64,000 nucleotides of DNA from Microbacterium sp. (GCA_019510305.1 JAEKKN010000028.1:1-64000); one strand, 5' to 3'. Positions 35,301-42,823 are shown, counted from the stretch's first letter. Made by a program: numbers and translations. The notes: generated by a model not told the origin, from the letters alone.

Positions 35301-37589
35301 GCCGTGCAGCGCACGTGGAGCCTCTCGCCGACGACCAACTACATGAGAGCGGACTCGAAGTCCGGACAGCACTACCAGCGCGGCGCCGTCTCGTTCCTCG
35401 CTCCGGCATCCGGCCAGGTGACCGTCTCGGTCGCGGCTGCCGCCGGCGACGCGAAGGTCCGCGTCGACAACGCCCGAGTCATGGTCGACACCACCGCTCC
35501 TGCGGCGGCGGGCGCCGTGTACTCGAACGACTTCGAGGGCGATCAGGCCGGCTGGGGTCCGTTCGTGAAGGGTGACGCCGGCGGCATCGAGGACCCCCGC
35601 ACGAGCATCTCGCGTCGTCACGAGCCGTACACGAGCAGCGAGTGGCGCAACACGGCTTCACCGTTCGCTCCTGGCGGCGCGCTGGCCGGTCTTGCGGTCG
35701 ATTCGACGTTGAACGGCGAGCACTCGCTGCTGTCGCACTCCGAGAACAACGGTCTCGTCTATCGCACCGACCCGACGCTCGTGCCCCTGCAAGCCGGGCA
35801 CACCTACCGCATCGGCTTCGACTACCAGGCCGGAGCGAGCGGGTCCTACCGATGGCTCACGGGCACGGACGCCGTCACGGGAGGCGAGGTCGCCTCGACC
35901 ACGCTCAGCCGTACGCCGATCGAGCAGGCGCTGGAGACCGCGGCGTTCAGCCAGGACGTGATCGTCGGATGCGGCGACTACACCTGGGTCGGACTCGAGC
36001 GCACCGGCGGGGCCGACGTCGACTTCGTCCTCGACGACTTCACGGTCGCCGATCTCGGGCCGACTTCCGGCGGAACGCCGTGCGCGACGGTGTCGGGTGG
36101 AACCGCGGTGCTGAACCCCGGAGCCCAGGCGACGTTCACGACGACCTTCACGAACAGCGAGGAGCTCACCGCCGAGAACATCGGCGTGCAGCTCGAGCTG
36201 CCCGAAGGATATGCGGTCGAGGTCGCGGACGGCTCGTCGAACCTGTTCGACTCGGTCGCGCCGGGCGAGAGCGTCGACACGACCTGGCTGGTCACGGCCC
36301 CGGCTGCCGCCGCGGGCGGGGCCGTCGGAATCGGAGTCTCGGCGACCTATCTCGTAGGGTGCGACGTGCGCACGGTGTCGACCGTGCAGCAGACCTCGGT
36401 CGCGGCGCGCGCCCGCATTCCGAATGCGCAGATCACGGCGTCCGCCAGCTCTGAGGAGACAGAGGGGGAGGACGGCCAGGCCGCCAACATGCTCGACGGC
36501 GAGGCCGGCACCTTCTGGCACAGCCGTTGGAGCGAGGACGCCACCTCGTATCCGCACGTCGTGACCTTCGATCTCGGCAGCGCGGAGCAGGTCGACGGCA
36601 TCTCGTACCTGCGCCGCGGAGCCAACCAGAACGGCCCGATCAAGGGCTATCAGGTGGCGGTGTCAACCGACGGGCAGACGTACGCCGACGTGGTCTCCGG
36701 CGAGTGGAACAACGTCGCAGGCTGGCAGGACGTGGACTTCGCCTCGGTCTCGGCGCGGTACGTCAGGGTCACCGCGACCTCGTCGATCTCGGGCACGCAG
36801 TTCGCGGCGATCGCGGAGATGGCGATCTACGGCACGCCCGCGCCGAAGGACGGTCATGCCCCGAAGGCGCGTCCGGCCGACGACCTGGGCGAGTGCACCC
36901 CCGCGACCGACCCGGCGCTCGCTCTCGACGCCGATTCGGTGCGGGCGGGAGAGACGGTCGGGGCCGCCCTGACCGGCTTCGCCCCGTCCTCGACCGTGTC
37001 GTTCTGGCTCGACGGCGTGAAGATCGCGGATGCCGCGGTCGACGCCGACGGAGCGCTCAGCACGCCGCTGCTCATCCCGGCGGATGCCGAGATCGGCACG
37101 CACCGCGTCATCGTGAAGGACGGCTCAGGAGCCGAGCTCGCGAGCGCGGAGCTGAAGGTCAAGAAGGCCAAGCCGGCCAAGGACCCGAGGATCACCCCGT
37201 CGGTCGGGACGGTGCGCTCCGGCGGCACGCTGACCGTGCAGCTGGGCGGATTCGAGCCCGGTCAGCTCGTGCAGCTGTGGCTGCACTCCGAGCCAGTCAA
37301 GGTCGGCGAGGCGACGGTGTCCGATGACGGCGAGGCGGTGCTGTCGATCACGGTTCCCGCCTCGACCCCGGCGGGCGCCCACACGCTCGTCGCGACGGAT
37401 GCCGAGGGCGTCGAACTCGCATCGGCCGGGCTGGCGGTCACGGCCGCGCCCGGTGCGGGCACGGGCTCCGGAGCGGATCTCGCCACGACGGGAGCCGATG
37501 GTTCGCTGTGGTCGGCCGTGGCGGCGTCCGCTCTGGGTCTGCTGGCCCTCGGTGCGGTGCTGTGGACGAGGCGGCGTCGGATGAGCTGA
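32388..37589 (+). CDS. GH101 endo-alpha-N-acetylgalactosaminidase, secreted
   Basis: 1733 aa. Signal peptide (about 1-37, ending VPAQAAA), an N-terminal discoidin-like domain (about 50-140), then the GH101 catalytic region. The family pair is visible: nucleophile Asp in GVYIDVYFSNGW (about D632) and acid/base Glu in VATEWGDK (about E658); DVVDWQDAGIRYRDI-like DWQDAGIRYREI precedes them. A NEW3-like domain, a C-terminal F5/8 discoidin domain (about 1344-1490) and Ig-like repeats follow. The end is a sorting signal: LATTG (1698-1702), a hydrophobic helix and RRRR, fitting a class E sortase substrate. It should release core-1 Gal-beta-1,3-GalNAc from Ser/Thr O-glycans at the cell surface. The GTG at 32388 has GAGAGG 5 nt upstream, which decides the start. 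Confidence 0.9.
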   Translation: MSNPSRPPRATRIVSTLLTSVLVLGGVALQVVPAQAAALIPVPKTDYRLAAVSSESDAYPAPPALDGTALGAFDGDYATQWVSRYTVPAPAPHWLSIDLQRPISIKALDYSGKKGQRIDAKNVEVYVTDDAAVATASPKDGGWGAAVGTAALHAPAANDEKQRIELATAKTGRYVALVVLDAQDPAGKGGGAGEIEIFSDQALPPITTDPGNPPAGDTVQIAAGGTTATVSKTFPQIVGYDIDGTTIGGQRASSGKWAVNGTSYASQTTSAPSASGIDYVSRLTGIDVTVRSSIRVAGDGTVAFEVTAVEGSAPVNTLGLPDNAFLSTSSADPGSTLDRTVISPDSTKNADEHIALNGTTPTGQKGASFAFLGNGEVIGGVITNATTQASGATPSWNTRLLTRVTEVDGRTAEIASNSWLIHPTTAVDSRVTTYELPKVTVLFAGDRNGDDVVDWQDAGIRYREIDAPRLGADRVPERVVSRIPFNFASSATNYFDLTLDNTKRIANQTDGLGQWVLNKGFGSEGHDSANTDYGDNFNERAGGVAGLNHLVDEGGKLNADMSVHVNATEMYPQANAFDSAIIDGAAPYKPGWNWLDQSYYINQQADLGSGRVIDRFQELRDEVPGLSGVYIDVYFSNGWVAEELADELHGMGLEVATEWGDKFVDNTVWSHWPNDLSYGGVTNKGINSTMVRFIQNGQADIWNNDPLLGQQRLIDAEGWQGNKNWDGFIDNIWSQSLPTKFIQHFDLLSYKAGQSATLTDDVKISMDGSTRVITMGGDTVLRGDSYLLPWQSLDSHADAGSPVDADKMYFYSASGGEKTFGLTDAFSGNTGFDVFRLGDQGRQKTGTVNAADGKLTITGEKGAAYVVVPQGGAQRAAAEYHDAGLDDPGFNSGSLDVWHPIGDVTLARTDEGTAKNASRGDNIVVLGSPASSISQTVTGLTPGQRYSFSAQVQIDPTTTRDVMVAVDGGAGAVQRTWSLSPTTNYMRADSKSGQHYQRGAVSFLAPASGQVTVSVAAAAGDAKVRVDNARVMVDTTAPAAAGAVYSNDFEGDQAGWGPFVKGDAGGIEDPRTSISRRHEPYTSSEWRNTASPFAPGGALAGLAVDSTLNGEHSLLSHSENNGLVYRTDPTLVPLQAGHTYRIGFDYQAGASGSYRWLTGTDAVTGGEVASTTLSRTPIEQALETAAFSQDVIVGCGDYTWVGLERTGGADVDFVLDDFTVADLGPTSGGTPCATVSGGTAVLNPGAQATFTTTFTNSEELTAENIGVQLELPEGYAVEVADGSSNLFDSVAPGESVDTTWLVTAPAAAAGGAVGIGVSATYLVGCDVRTVSTVQQTSVAARARIPNAQITASASSEETEGEDGQAANMLDGEAGTFWHSRWSEDATSYPHVVTFDLGSAEQVDGISYLRRGANQNGPIKGYQVAVSTDGQTYADVVSGEWNNVAGWQDVDFASVSARYVRVTATSSISGTQFAAIAEMAIYGTPAPKDGHAPKARPADDLGECTPATDPALALDADSVRAGETVGAALTGFAPSSTVSFWLDGVKIADAAVDADGALSTPLLIPADAEIGTHRVIVKDGSGAELASAELKVKKAKPAKDPRITPSVGTVRSGGTLTVQLGGFEPGQLVQLWLHSEPVKVGEATVSDDGEAVLSITVPASTPAGAHTLVATDAEGVELASAGLAVTAAPGAGTGSGADLATTGADGSLWSAVAASALGLLALGAVLWTRRRRMS

Positions 37590-37603
37590 CCCGCAGATCC
37601 GCA

Positions 37604-37647
37604 GCACGACGCGGCCCGGAGGATGATTCCTCCGGGCCGCGTCGTGC
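37604..37647. terminator. 20-bp perfect hairpin after the GH101 gene
   Basis: Perfect 20-bp arms at 37604-37623 and 37628-37647 with a TGAT loop. It starts 14 bp after the GH101 stop and lies before the convergent erm gene, so it can serve both. Confidence 0.8.
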
Positions 37648-37741
37648 AGGGTCCGGCGTCCACGCGATCGCGGATCGGAGACGTCGCCGAGGACGGCGCG
37701 CGGACGCGTTTCCGATCCGCCGCTCCGCGCCGGGGAGGCGA

Positions 37742-38509
37742 TCATCGTGCGCCGCGCACCGCCGCCCACAGCGAGGCCCAGTGCATTGCGGTCAGGTCGC
37801 GGGGCAGTGCGCGCGGCGGCGCCTCCGCCGCGGCGAGGGCGTGCCGAACGGTCGCGGCTCTCGTCGGCGCGATCCGCCTGACGATGCTCTCGACGCCGGC
37901 GCCGCGCCCGGTGAACACGTCACGGACGAACCTCTCGTACGCGCGTCTCTCGGCGTGCGGCACGAGGGGCGATCCGCGTCGGGTGATCGTGAGGATGCCG
38001 CCGTCGACGCCGGGCCGGGGCGCGAAACCCCAGCTGGGCACCCGCCCCCGCAGGGAGAACTCGAACCACGGTGCGCTCTGCGCCGTCATCATCGTCCCGC
38101 CTCCGACGCCGGCGCGCTTGCGGGCGACCTCCCACTGGGTGACGAGCACGGCGTGATCCCACCGGCGCTCCGAGAGCAGGCGCCGCAGGATCGGCGTCGT
38201 GAGGTGGAATGGCACGTTGCCGACGACGACGGGCGCGTCGAGCGGATGCCGCAGCGCATCGGCGTGCATGACGCGCACGTGCGGGAGGGCGCGTGCGAGG
38301 CGCCGCACCCGGTGCTCGTCGAGGTCGATCGCCGTGAGCGGCCGGCGGGTCGACGCGAGGTGGCGCGTGAGGGCGCCGTCACCAGCCCCGAGTTCGAGGA
38401 TGGGCCCGGTGGTCGCGTCGACGAGGGCGATGACGGCGTCGATGGTTGGTCGGTGGACGAGGAAGTTCTGGCCGAGTTCATGGCGGCCGCCGTGAAGGGA
38501 ACGAGGCAT
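37742..38509 (-). CDS. erm: Erm-family 23S rRNA (adenine-N6) methyltransferase
   Basis: 255 aa. Belongs to the RsmA/Erm fold: GRHELGQNFLVH (GQNFL at 13-17), SAM motif I ILELGAGDGALTRHL (38-51), acidic loop AIDLDEHR, and the catalytic N-x-P-F motif VGNVPFHLTTPIL (N98-F101). The N-terminal RHELGQNFL and the lack of RsmA C-terminal features favour Erm, which methylates A2058 of 23S rRNA and blocks macrolides, lincosamides and streptogramin B; function is predicted only. The ATG at 38509 has GGAG 7 nt upstream, but that site sits in a hairpin (38514-38540), and a 26-codon reading frame lies further upstream, as in inducible erm genes. It is placed inside the glycan locus without an obvious link. 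Confidence 0.85.
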   Translation of the reverse strand: MPRSLHGGRHELGQNFLVHRPTIDAVIALVDATTGPILELGAGDGALTRHLASTRRPLTAIDLDEHRVRRLARALPHVRVMHADALRHPLDAPVVVGNVPFHLTTPILRRLLSERRWDHAVLVTQWEVARKRAGVGGGTMMTAQSAPWFEFSLRGRVPSWGFAPRPGVDGGILTITRRGSPLVPHAERRAYERFVRDVFTGRGAGVESIVRRIAPTRAATVRHALAAAEAPPRALPRDLTAMHWASLWAAVRGAR

Positions 38510-38513
38510 GGGA

Positions 38514-38540
38514 GCGCTCCAAGGAAAGGTTCTGGAGCAC
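38514..38540 (-). promoter_or_regulatory. hairpin covering the erm ribosome binding site
   Basis: On the minus strand GTGCTCCA pairs with TGGAGCGC (one G-U pair), 8 bp with an 11-nt loop. The 3' arm contains the GGAG Shine-Dalgarno of erm. Such sequestration is the hallmark of translational attenuation in erm genes; the inducing event here is not known. Confidence 0.5.
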
Positions 38541-38616
38541 CGCGGAGAGGCCGGGTCGCGGGTATGCGGAAGCGCCCGTCCGAGGTGCGTGATGACGTCT
38601 CGGAGGGACGGCGCAC

Positions 38617-38697
38617 TCAATCGAGCGGATGCGAGCGCGCCGTCAGGCGCGGCGGTCGCGGAAAGTGAAGAAGCGCCCCGTCACGGGCGCAGAGCAT
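38617..38697 (-). CDS. possible erm leader peptide, 26 aa
   Basis: A 26-codon frame (begins MLCARDGALLHF, rich in Arg/Pro) ends 107 nt before the erm start. An AT-rich hexamer (CAATAT or TATGCT) lies at its start, so the start codon would be at or near a transcription start. Leader peptides are common before inducible erm genes, but I see no known stalling motif. Confidence 0.3.
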   Translation of the reverse strand: MLCARDGALLHFPRPPRLTARSHPLD

Positions 38698-38788
38698 ATT
38701 GTTCCCACAGCCCGACTCTAACAGGAGCCGGTTGCCGCGGCATCCGCCCTGTCGGGGAGGGGAACTCACGCCCGCGAGGAGACGCTGC

Positions 38789-38863
38789 TTCGGGAGGAGT
38801 TCTCACGCTCGGGAGGAGGATTCCGCGTGGCGGGTCCTCCCGAACGCGCTTTCTCCTCCCGAA
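38789..38863. repeat. cgggaggag direct and inverted copies upstream of erm
   Basis: TTCGGGAGGAG (38789-38799) has an exact inverted copy CTCCTCCCGAA (38853-38863); CGGGAGGAG (38810) and TCCTCCCGAA (38835) lie between them. This is in the 222-bp gap between the leader frame and the ABC permease. Function unknown. Confidence 0.4.
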
Positions 38864-38867
38864 CCGT

Positions 38868-38902
38868 CGTGGCGGGGATGAGGGGAGGGTCTCCCCGCCA
38901 CG
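38868..38902 (-). terminator. hairpin after the sugar ABC operon
   Basis: CGTGGCGGGGA (38868-38878) pairs with TCCCCGCCACG (38892-38902), loop 13 nt, 18 bp beyond the stop of the distal permease gene. Confidence 0.6.
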
Positions 38903-38919
38903 CGTGTGGGGAGAGTGTC

Positions 38920-39840
38920 TCAGCCCTTCACGGCGCCGGCCGCGAGGCCGGAGCGCCAATACCTCTGCAGGGTGAAGAACAGGATGATCAGCGGGATGAC
39001 GCCGAGCAGAGCGCCGAGCATGACAGCGCCCTTGTCGGGGGAGAAGTAACTCATCATGCCGTACAGGCCGAGGGTGACCGGCTTGAGATCCGCGCTGGAG
39101 ATCATCATGAGCGGCAGCAGGAAGTTGTTCCACGTCGCCACGAAGATGAACAGGAAGATCGTCACCATCGCCGGTCCCAGCAGACGCAGGACGATCGTGA
39201 AGAAGATCCGTGCCTCACCCGCGCCGTCGATTCGTGCGGCCTCCAGCAGCTCGGTCGGCACCGACGACTGCGCGTAGACCATGCCGAGGAAAACGCCGAA
39301 GGGCGAGACAGCCGAGGGGATGATGATCGCCCAGGCGGTGTTCGTGAGGCCGAGCGAGTGGAACTCGATGTACAGCGGAACTGTCAGCAGCGCGACCGGC
39401 AGCAGGAGCCCTGCCATGATCACGCCGACAGCGATCCTCTTCCCCGGGAACGCGAACTTCGCGATCGCGTAGCCGGCCATCACGGCGAACAGGGTGCCGA
39501 TGACCCCGGCGCTCACCGAGTAGAACAACGAGTTCCCCACCCAGCGCCAGAACAGCCCCTGCGTCCAGCCCATCAGGCTGTCGTAGTTCGCGCCGAGATT
39601 TCCGTCGGCGAACCAGAAGCCGAAGGTCGAGGTGAGATCGGTGTTGCTCTTGGTGGACGCCACGACGAGCCAGTACACGGGGACGAGGAAGTACAGCGTC
39701 GCGATGATGAGAGCGATGATTCCGAAGGTGCGCGCGACGGGACCGGGCGCGATCGACGGGGGCGGAGCATCCGCCGCCTGCGGCTTGCGGGATCGGCGAG
39801 CGGATGCCGGGGGGACGGTGACGAGTCGTGTGGTGGTCAT
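38920..39840 (-). CDS. CUT1 sugar ABC permease, MalG type
   Basis: 306 aa, six helices. The EAA coupling loop reads EAARIDGAGEARIFFTIVLRLLGPA. The N-terminus is a long Pro/Ala cytoplasmic extension. It overlaps the MalF-type gene by 4 bp (ATGA). Together with that permease and the lipoprotein it forms the importer assigned here to the glycan system. No ATPase gene is in the window, so a shared MsiK-type ATPase encoded elsewhere is presumed. Confidence 0.92.
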   Translation of the reverse strand: MTTTRLVTVPPASARRSRKPQAADAPPPSIAPGPVARTFGIIALIIATLYFLVPVYWLVVASTKSNTDLTSTFGFWFADGNLGANYDSLMGWTQGLFWRWVGNSLFYSVSAGVIGTLFAVMAGYAIAKFAFPGKRIAVGVIMAGLLLPVALLTVPLYIEFHSLGLTNTAWAIIIPSAVSPFGVFLGMVYAQSSVPTELLEAARIDGAGEARIFFTIVLRLLGPAMVTIFLFIFVATWNNFLLPLMMISSADLKPVTLGLYGMMSYFSPDKGAVMLGALLGVIPLIILFFTLQRYWRSGLAAGAVKG

Positions 39841-40808
39841 GCGTCACCCTTTCGGCGCTGCAGGAGTGCGTAGCCGATCGCGAGGACGCCCGCGATCAGG
39901 GCCATGAGGAGGGAGTAGGCGGAGGCGGGACCGCTGCCTGACGGCGAGATCTCGCCCATCATCGAGTTGTAGGTGAGCATCATCGGAGTGAAGTCCTTGC
40001 CCATCCACGAGTTCGCGGCCTCCATGATCACCGGCTCGTTGAACAGCTGGATCGTGCCGATGATCGACAGCAGCACGGCCAGCAGAGCGGCTCCGCGCAC
40101 GAGCGGGACCTTGATGCGCATCGCGACCTGGACGCCGGACGCGCCGTCGAGACGCGCCGCCTCGTACAGATCGCGCGGCACGGCCTGCAGCGCCGACAGG
40201 AAGATCAGCATGTTGTAGCCGGTGTAGGTCCAGGTCGTCATGTTCGCCATCGAGAACAGGATCGTCTGCGGCGACATCAGGTCGGTGCCCTCGGGGAGGA
40301 ACGGGAGGAACGGCGAGACCTGAGGCGTGTAGAGGTAGAGCCACATCATCGCGGCGATGACGCCCGGGACGGCGTAGGGGAGGAAGAACGAGAGGCGGAA
40401 CAGCGCGGGTCGACGGACGATGAACGAGTCCAGGAGCAGAGCGAGAGCGAGGGCGCCGATGATCATGAACGGGATCTGGATCGCCGCGAAGAGGACGACC
40501 CGGCCCATCCCGGCCCAGAAGGCGCCGTTCGTGGCCGCCATCACGAGGTTGTCGAAGCCGACGAAGGCGTCGACCAGTTCGCCGCCGCCGTAGAGGCCGT
40601 CGCCTGACGGCACCTGCGCGAAGAACGCCGAGCGCACGGACACGATGATCGGCACGAGGAACACGACGACGAAGAGCACCGCGAACGGCAGCATGAACAG
40701 CCAGCCGGTGAGTCCTTCGCGTCGGATGCCCGTGCCGCGGCGTCTCTTGGCGGGCTGGTGTGGGGCCGGGGTCTTCGGGGTGACCCGGCTGTCGGTCACG
40801 GTGACCAT
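39837..40808 (-). CDS. CUT1 sugar ABC permease, MalF type
   Basis: 323 aa. N-terminal basic region (AKRRRGTGIRREGLTGWLF), six to seven helices and the EAA loop EAARLDGASGVQVAMRIKVPLVRGA. The ATG at 40808 follows GAGAGG. It lies 88 bp after the binding-protein gene, with a large hairpin in between that would keep permease levels below those of the binding protein. Confidence 0.92.
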   Translation of the reverse strand: MVTVTDSRVTPKTPAPHQPAKRRRGTGIRREGLTGWLFMLPFAVLFVVVFLVPIIVSVRSAFFAQVPSGDGLYGGGELVDAFVGFDNLVMAATNGAFWAGMGRVVLFAAIQIPFMIIGALALALLLDSFIVRRPALFRLSFFLPYAVPGVIAAMMWLYLYTPQVSPFLPFLPEGTDLMSPQTILFSMANMTTWTYTGYNMLIFLSALQAVPRDLYEAARLDGASGVQVAMRIKVPLVRGAALLAVLLSIIGTIQLFNEPVIMEAANSWMGKDFTPMMLTYNSMMGEISPSGSGPASAYSLLMALIAGVLAIGYALLQRRKGDA

Positions 40809-40830
40809 GCGTGCGCCTCTCGTTTCATGA

Positions 40831-40869
40831 CGACGGCGGAGTGCACTTCGTGGTTGCACTCCGCCGTCG
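40831..40869 (-). terminator. intra-operon hairpin between receptor and permease genes
   Basis: CGACGGCGGAGTGCA (40831-40845) and TGCACTCCGCCGTCG (40855-40869) form a perfect 15-bp stem with a 9-nt loop. In CUT1 operons such hairpins stabilise the receptor mRNA or partly terminate; either is inferred here. Confidence 0.6.
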
Positions 40870-40896
40870 ATCATCAGATGATGCCTTGCCCGACGG

Positions 40897-42204
40897 TCAT
40901 TCCGCGACGGGAAGGCCGAGATCCTTCAGAGAGGAGACGGCCGTCTCCTGTGCGGTGGTGAAGATGTCGGCGACCTTCGCGGTGCCGGCGACAGCGGCTG
41001 CCGCGGTCTCGTTCATCGTGGACAGCGTCGAGAACCCGGGAGCGTAGGGGAAGTCGGGGTTCAGGTTCTCGGTCGCGGTGGCGAGCTCGGCGAGGACGTC
41101 CTGTCCGCCGAACTGGCGCAGCATCTTGTCAGGGGTCTTCACGCTGCCCTTGGCGGCGACCACGAGGCCCTGCGACGCGAGGTCGTCGACCTGGGTGTTG
41201 AGCCACGCGTTGAACTCCATGGCCTCGGCGGGGTGCTCGCAGCCCTTCATGACGGATACGCCGGAACCACCGTCCGGGCCGCTGAGGGCGCCCGCGCCGA
41301 AGTCCGGAAGCTGCGCGACCCGCCACTGGCCTTCGGCAGGGGTGCCGTCGAGCGAGTCGAGGAGGAAGCCGGCTTCCCACGCCGCGCCGACGTGTCCGAT
41401 GAGGCTGCCGTCGTTGAGCGCGGCCGTGAAGCCCTCGCCCCAGCGTTCGGTCGCTAGGGTCTGCTTGCTGTCGAGCAGGCCCTGCCAGAACGCGGCGACC
41501 CGCTGGGAGCCCGCGCCCTCGGCGTCGACCTTCCACTCGTCGCCGGCGGTCGAGAACCAGGTGTCGCCGGCGGCCGCCGACTGGCCGGCGAGCCAGTTCG
41601 TCGCCTCGTCCGGCGTGAAGGCGGTGACGTATTTGCCCGCGGCGGATGCGACGGCGGAGTCGCCGGTCAGGTCGTCCAGGGTCTTCGGGGCCTCCAAGCC
41701 GAGGGCCGTGAACGCGGTCTCGTTGTAGAAGTACACGAGGGGGCCGGTGTCCTGCGGGAGCCCGACGATCGCGTCGCCGACCTTCATGCCGCTGAAAGCG
41801 CCGGCCGAGAAGTCGTCTTCGTACTTCTTCGCCTCATCCGCGACATCCTGCAGCAGACCCTTGACGTAGAGCTGCGGGACTTCGGCATATCCGGTCTGCG
41901 CAAGGCACGGGCCGTTGCCCGCCTTGATGTCGGTCTCGAGCTTGAGGATCATGTCGCTCGACTTGCCGTCGAACTTCGTCGCCGTGACCTGGATGTCGGG
42001 GTGCTCGTCGTTCCACCGCGCGACGACGTCGTCGATCTTGGTCATGCCGTCGCCATCGGGAAGGCGGTGCACATACTCGATCGTGACCGGCTCGCCGGAA
42101 GTGTCTTCGCCGCTGTCGCCGGACGAGCAGGCGGCGAGGCCGAAGGCCGACACGGCGCCGACCGCGACGATGGCGGCGGTGCGGGTGAAGCGGGTGGTTG
42201 CCAT
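40897..42204 (-). CDS. sugar-binding lipoprotein of the CUT1 importer
   Basis: 435 aa. Lipobox LAAC after a short signal peptide (FTRTAAIVAVGAVSAFGLAAC), then family-1 solute-binding protein features (VVARWNDEHPDIQVTATKFDG, GLPQDTGPLVYFYNETAF). It would capture the released disaccharide outside the membrane. The ATG at 42204 follows AGAGGAG. Regulated by the operator at 42304, identical to the one before GH35. Ligand is inferred from the shared regulation, not from its own sequence. Confidence 0.9.
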   Translation of the reverse strand: MATTRFTRTAAIVAVGAVSAFGLAACSSGDSGEDTSGEPVTIEYVHRLPDGDGMTKIDDVVARWNDEHPDIQVTATKFDGKSSDMILKLETDIKAGNGPCLAQTGYAEVPQLYVKGLLQDVADEAKKYEDDFSAGAFSGMKVGDAIVGLPQDTGPLVYFYNETAFTALGLEAPKTLDDLTGDSAVASAAGKYVTAFTPDEATNWLAGQSAAAGDTWFSTAGDEWKVDAEGAGSQRVAAFWQGLLDSKQTLATERWGEGFTAALNDGSLIGHVGAAWEAGFLLDSLDGTPAEGQWRVAQLPDFGAGALSGPDGGSGVSVMKGCEHPAEAMEFNAWLNTQVDDLASQGLVVAAKGSVKTPDKMLRQFGGQDVLAELATATENLNPDFPYAPGFSTLSTMNETAAAAVAGTAKVADIFTTAQETAVSSLKDLGLPVAE

Positions 42205-42303
42205 GCTGTTCTCCTCTTTGAGGTCATGTTCCTGCAGATCCCCCCAGGGCGGGGGCCCGACACCGCGTGCGGCGTCGATCGCTCTGCACATCAAATCAGA
42301 AAA

Positions 42304-42317
42304 TGTTTGCGTTCACA
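42304..42317. promoter_or_regulatory. LacI-type operator before the binding-protein gene
   Basis: TGTTTGCGTTCACA, the exact reverse complement of the GH35 operator and in the same orientation relative to its gene, 100 bp before the start codon. The gap 42205-42587 holds no gene; it also contains GATATTCACGGG at 42470-42481. Confidence 0.75.
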
Positions 42318-42469
42318 AGCTCGGAAATGCAATCGAAACAAGAGAATTCGAGGCAGCCGAGGGGAGCGCTGACATTCGCTTATCGGATGCCGGCGCGGGC
42401 GATCGCGGAGGGTTCTTCCTGTCGCGGTGGTTCGCCCGTGCCCGTGCTCTCCCGCCGTCCGGGCCCCTC

Positions 42470-42481
42470 GATATTCACGGG
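42470..42481 (+). promoter_or_regulatory. shared box GATATTCACGGG, second copy
   Basis: Identical 12-mer to 32270-32281 before the GH101 gene. Its orientation relative to the regulated gene differs from the first copy. Role unknown. Confidence 0.3.
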
Positions 42482-42587
42482 ACTCCCTGTCGACACCGGT
42501 GCGGAGGGGCGTCAAGAAGGGATGACAAGAAGGGGAAGGCGGAGTCGACGCGGACGGTGGAGCGAAAGACCTCCGGGTACGACGAAA

Positions 42588-42608
42588 CCCCCGCGCAACG
42601 CGCGGGGG
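42588..42608 (-). terminator. rho-independent terminator of the DUF3073 gene
   Basis: CCCCCGCGC (42588-42596) and GCGCGGGGG (42600-42608) form a 9-bp GC stem with a 3-nt loop; on the minus strand it is followed by TTT. It starts 24 bp beyond the DUF3073 stop. Confidence 0.8.
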
Positions 42609-42631
42609 GAGACGACGAGCAGAAGAGGCGG

Positions 42632-42823
42632 TCAGGCCTTCTCTAGTTCGTCCTCGTCTTCGTCGGCGTACTCATCGGCCCACTTGTCGACGTACTCGGG
42701 TTCCGAGTCGTCGCTCGGGTGCCCGAGCTCTCGTTCCAGCGCCGAATAGTTCACAGACGGACTGAACGACTTGAGTTCGCGGGCGATTTTGGTGTGCTTC
42801 GCCTTTTGACGGCCACGGCCCAT
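42632..42823 (-). CDS. DUF3073 small protein
   Basis: 63 aa. Begins MGRGRQKAKHTKIARELK, the family hallmark, then YSALEREL and a very acidic tail (YADEDEDELEKA). The family is restricted to actinobacteria; role unknown, but a basic head and acidic tail suggest nucleic-acid or ribosome contact. A GGGGG-rich Shine-Dalgarno precedes the ATG. Confidence 0.9.
   Translation of the reverse strand: MGRGRQKAKHTKIARELKSFSPSVNYSALERELGHPSDDSEPEYVDKWADEYADEDEDELEKA

Noticed and set aside
33555..35621. Open frame antisense to GH101
   Set aside because: Shadow composition; the GH101 frame holds catalytic motifs and domains throughout.
29217..42317. Recent horizontal island or mobile element
   Set aside because: No integrase, transposase, tRNA target or flanking repeats; GC and codon bias resemble the neighbours.
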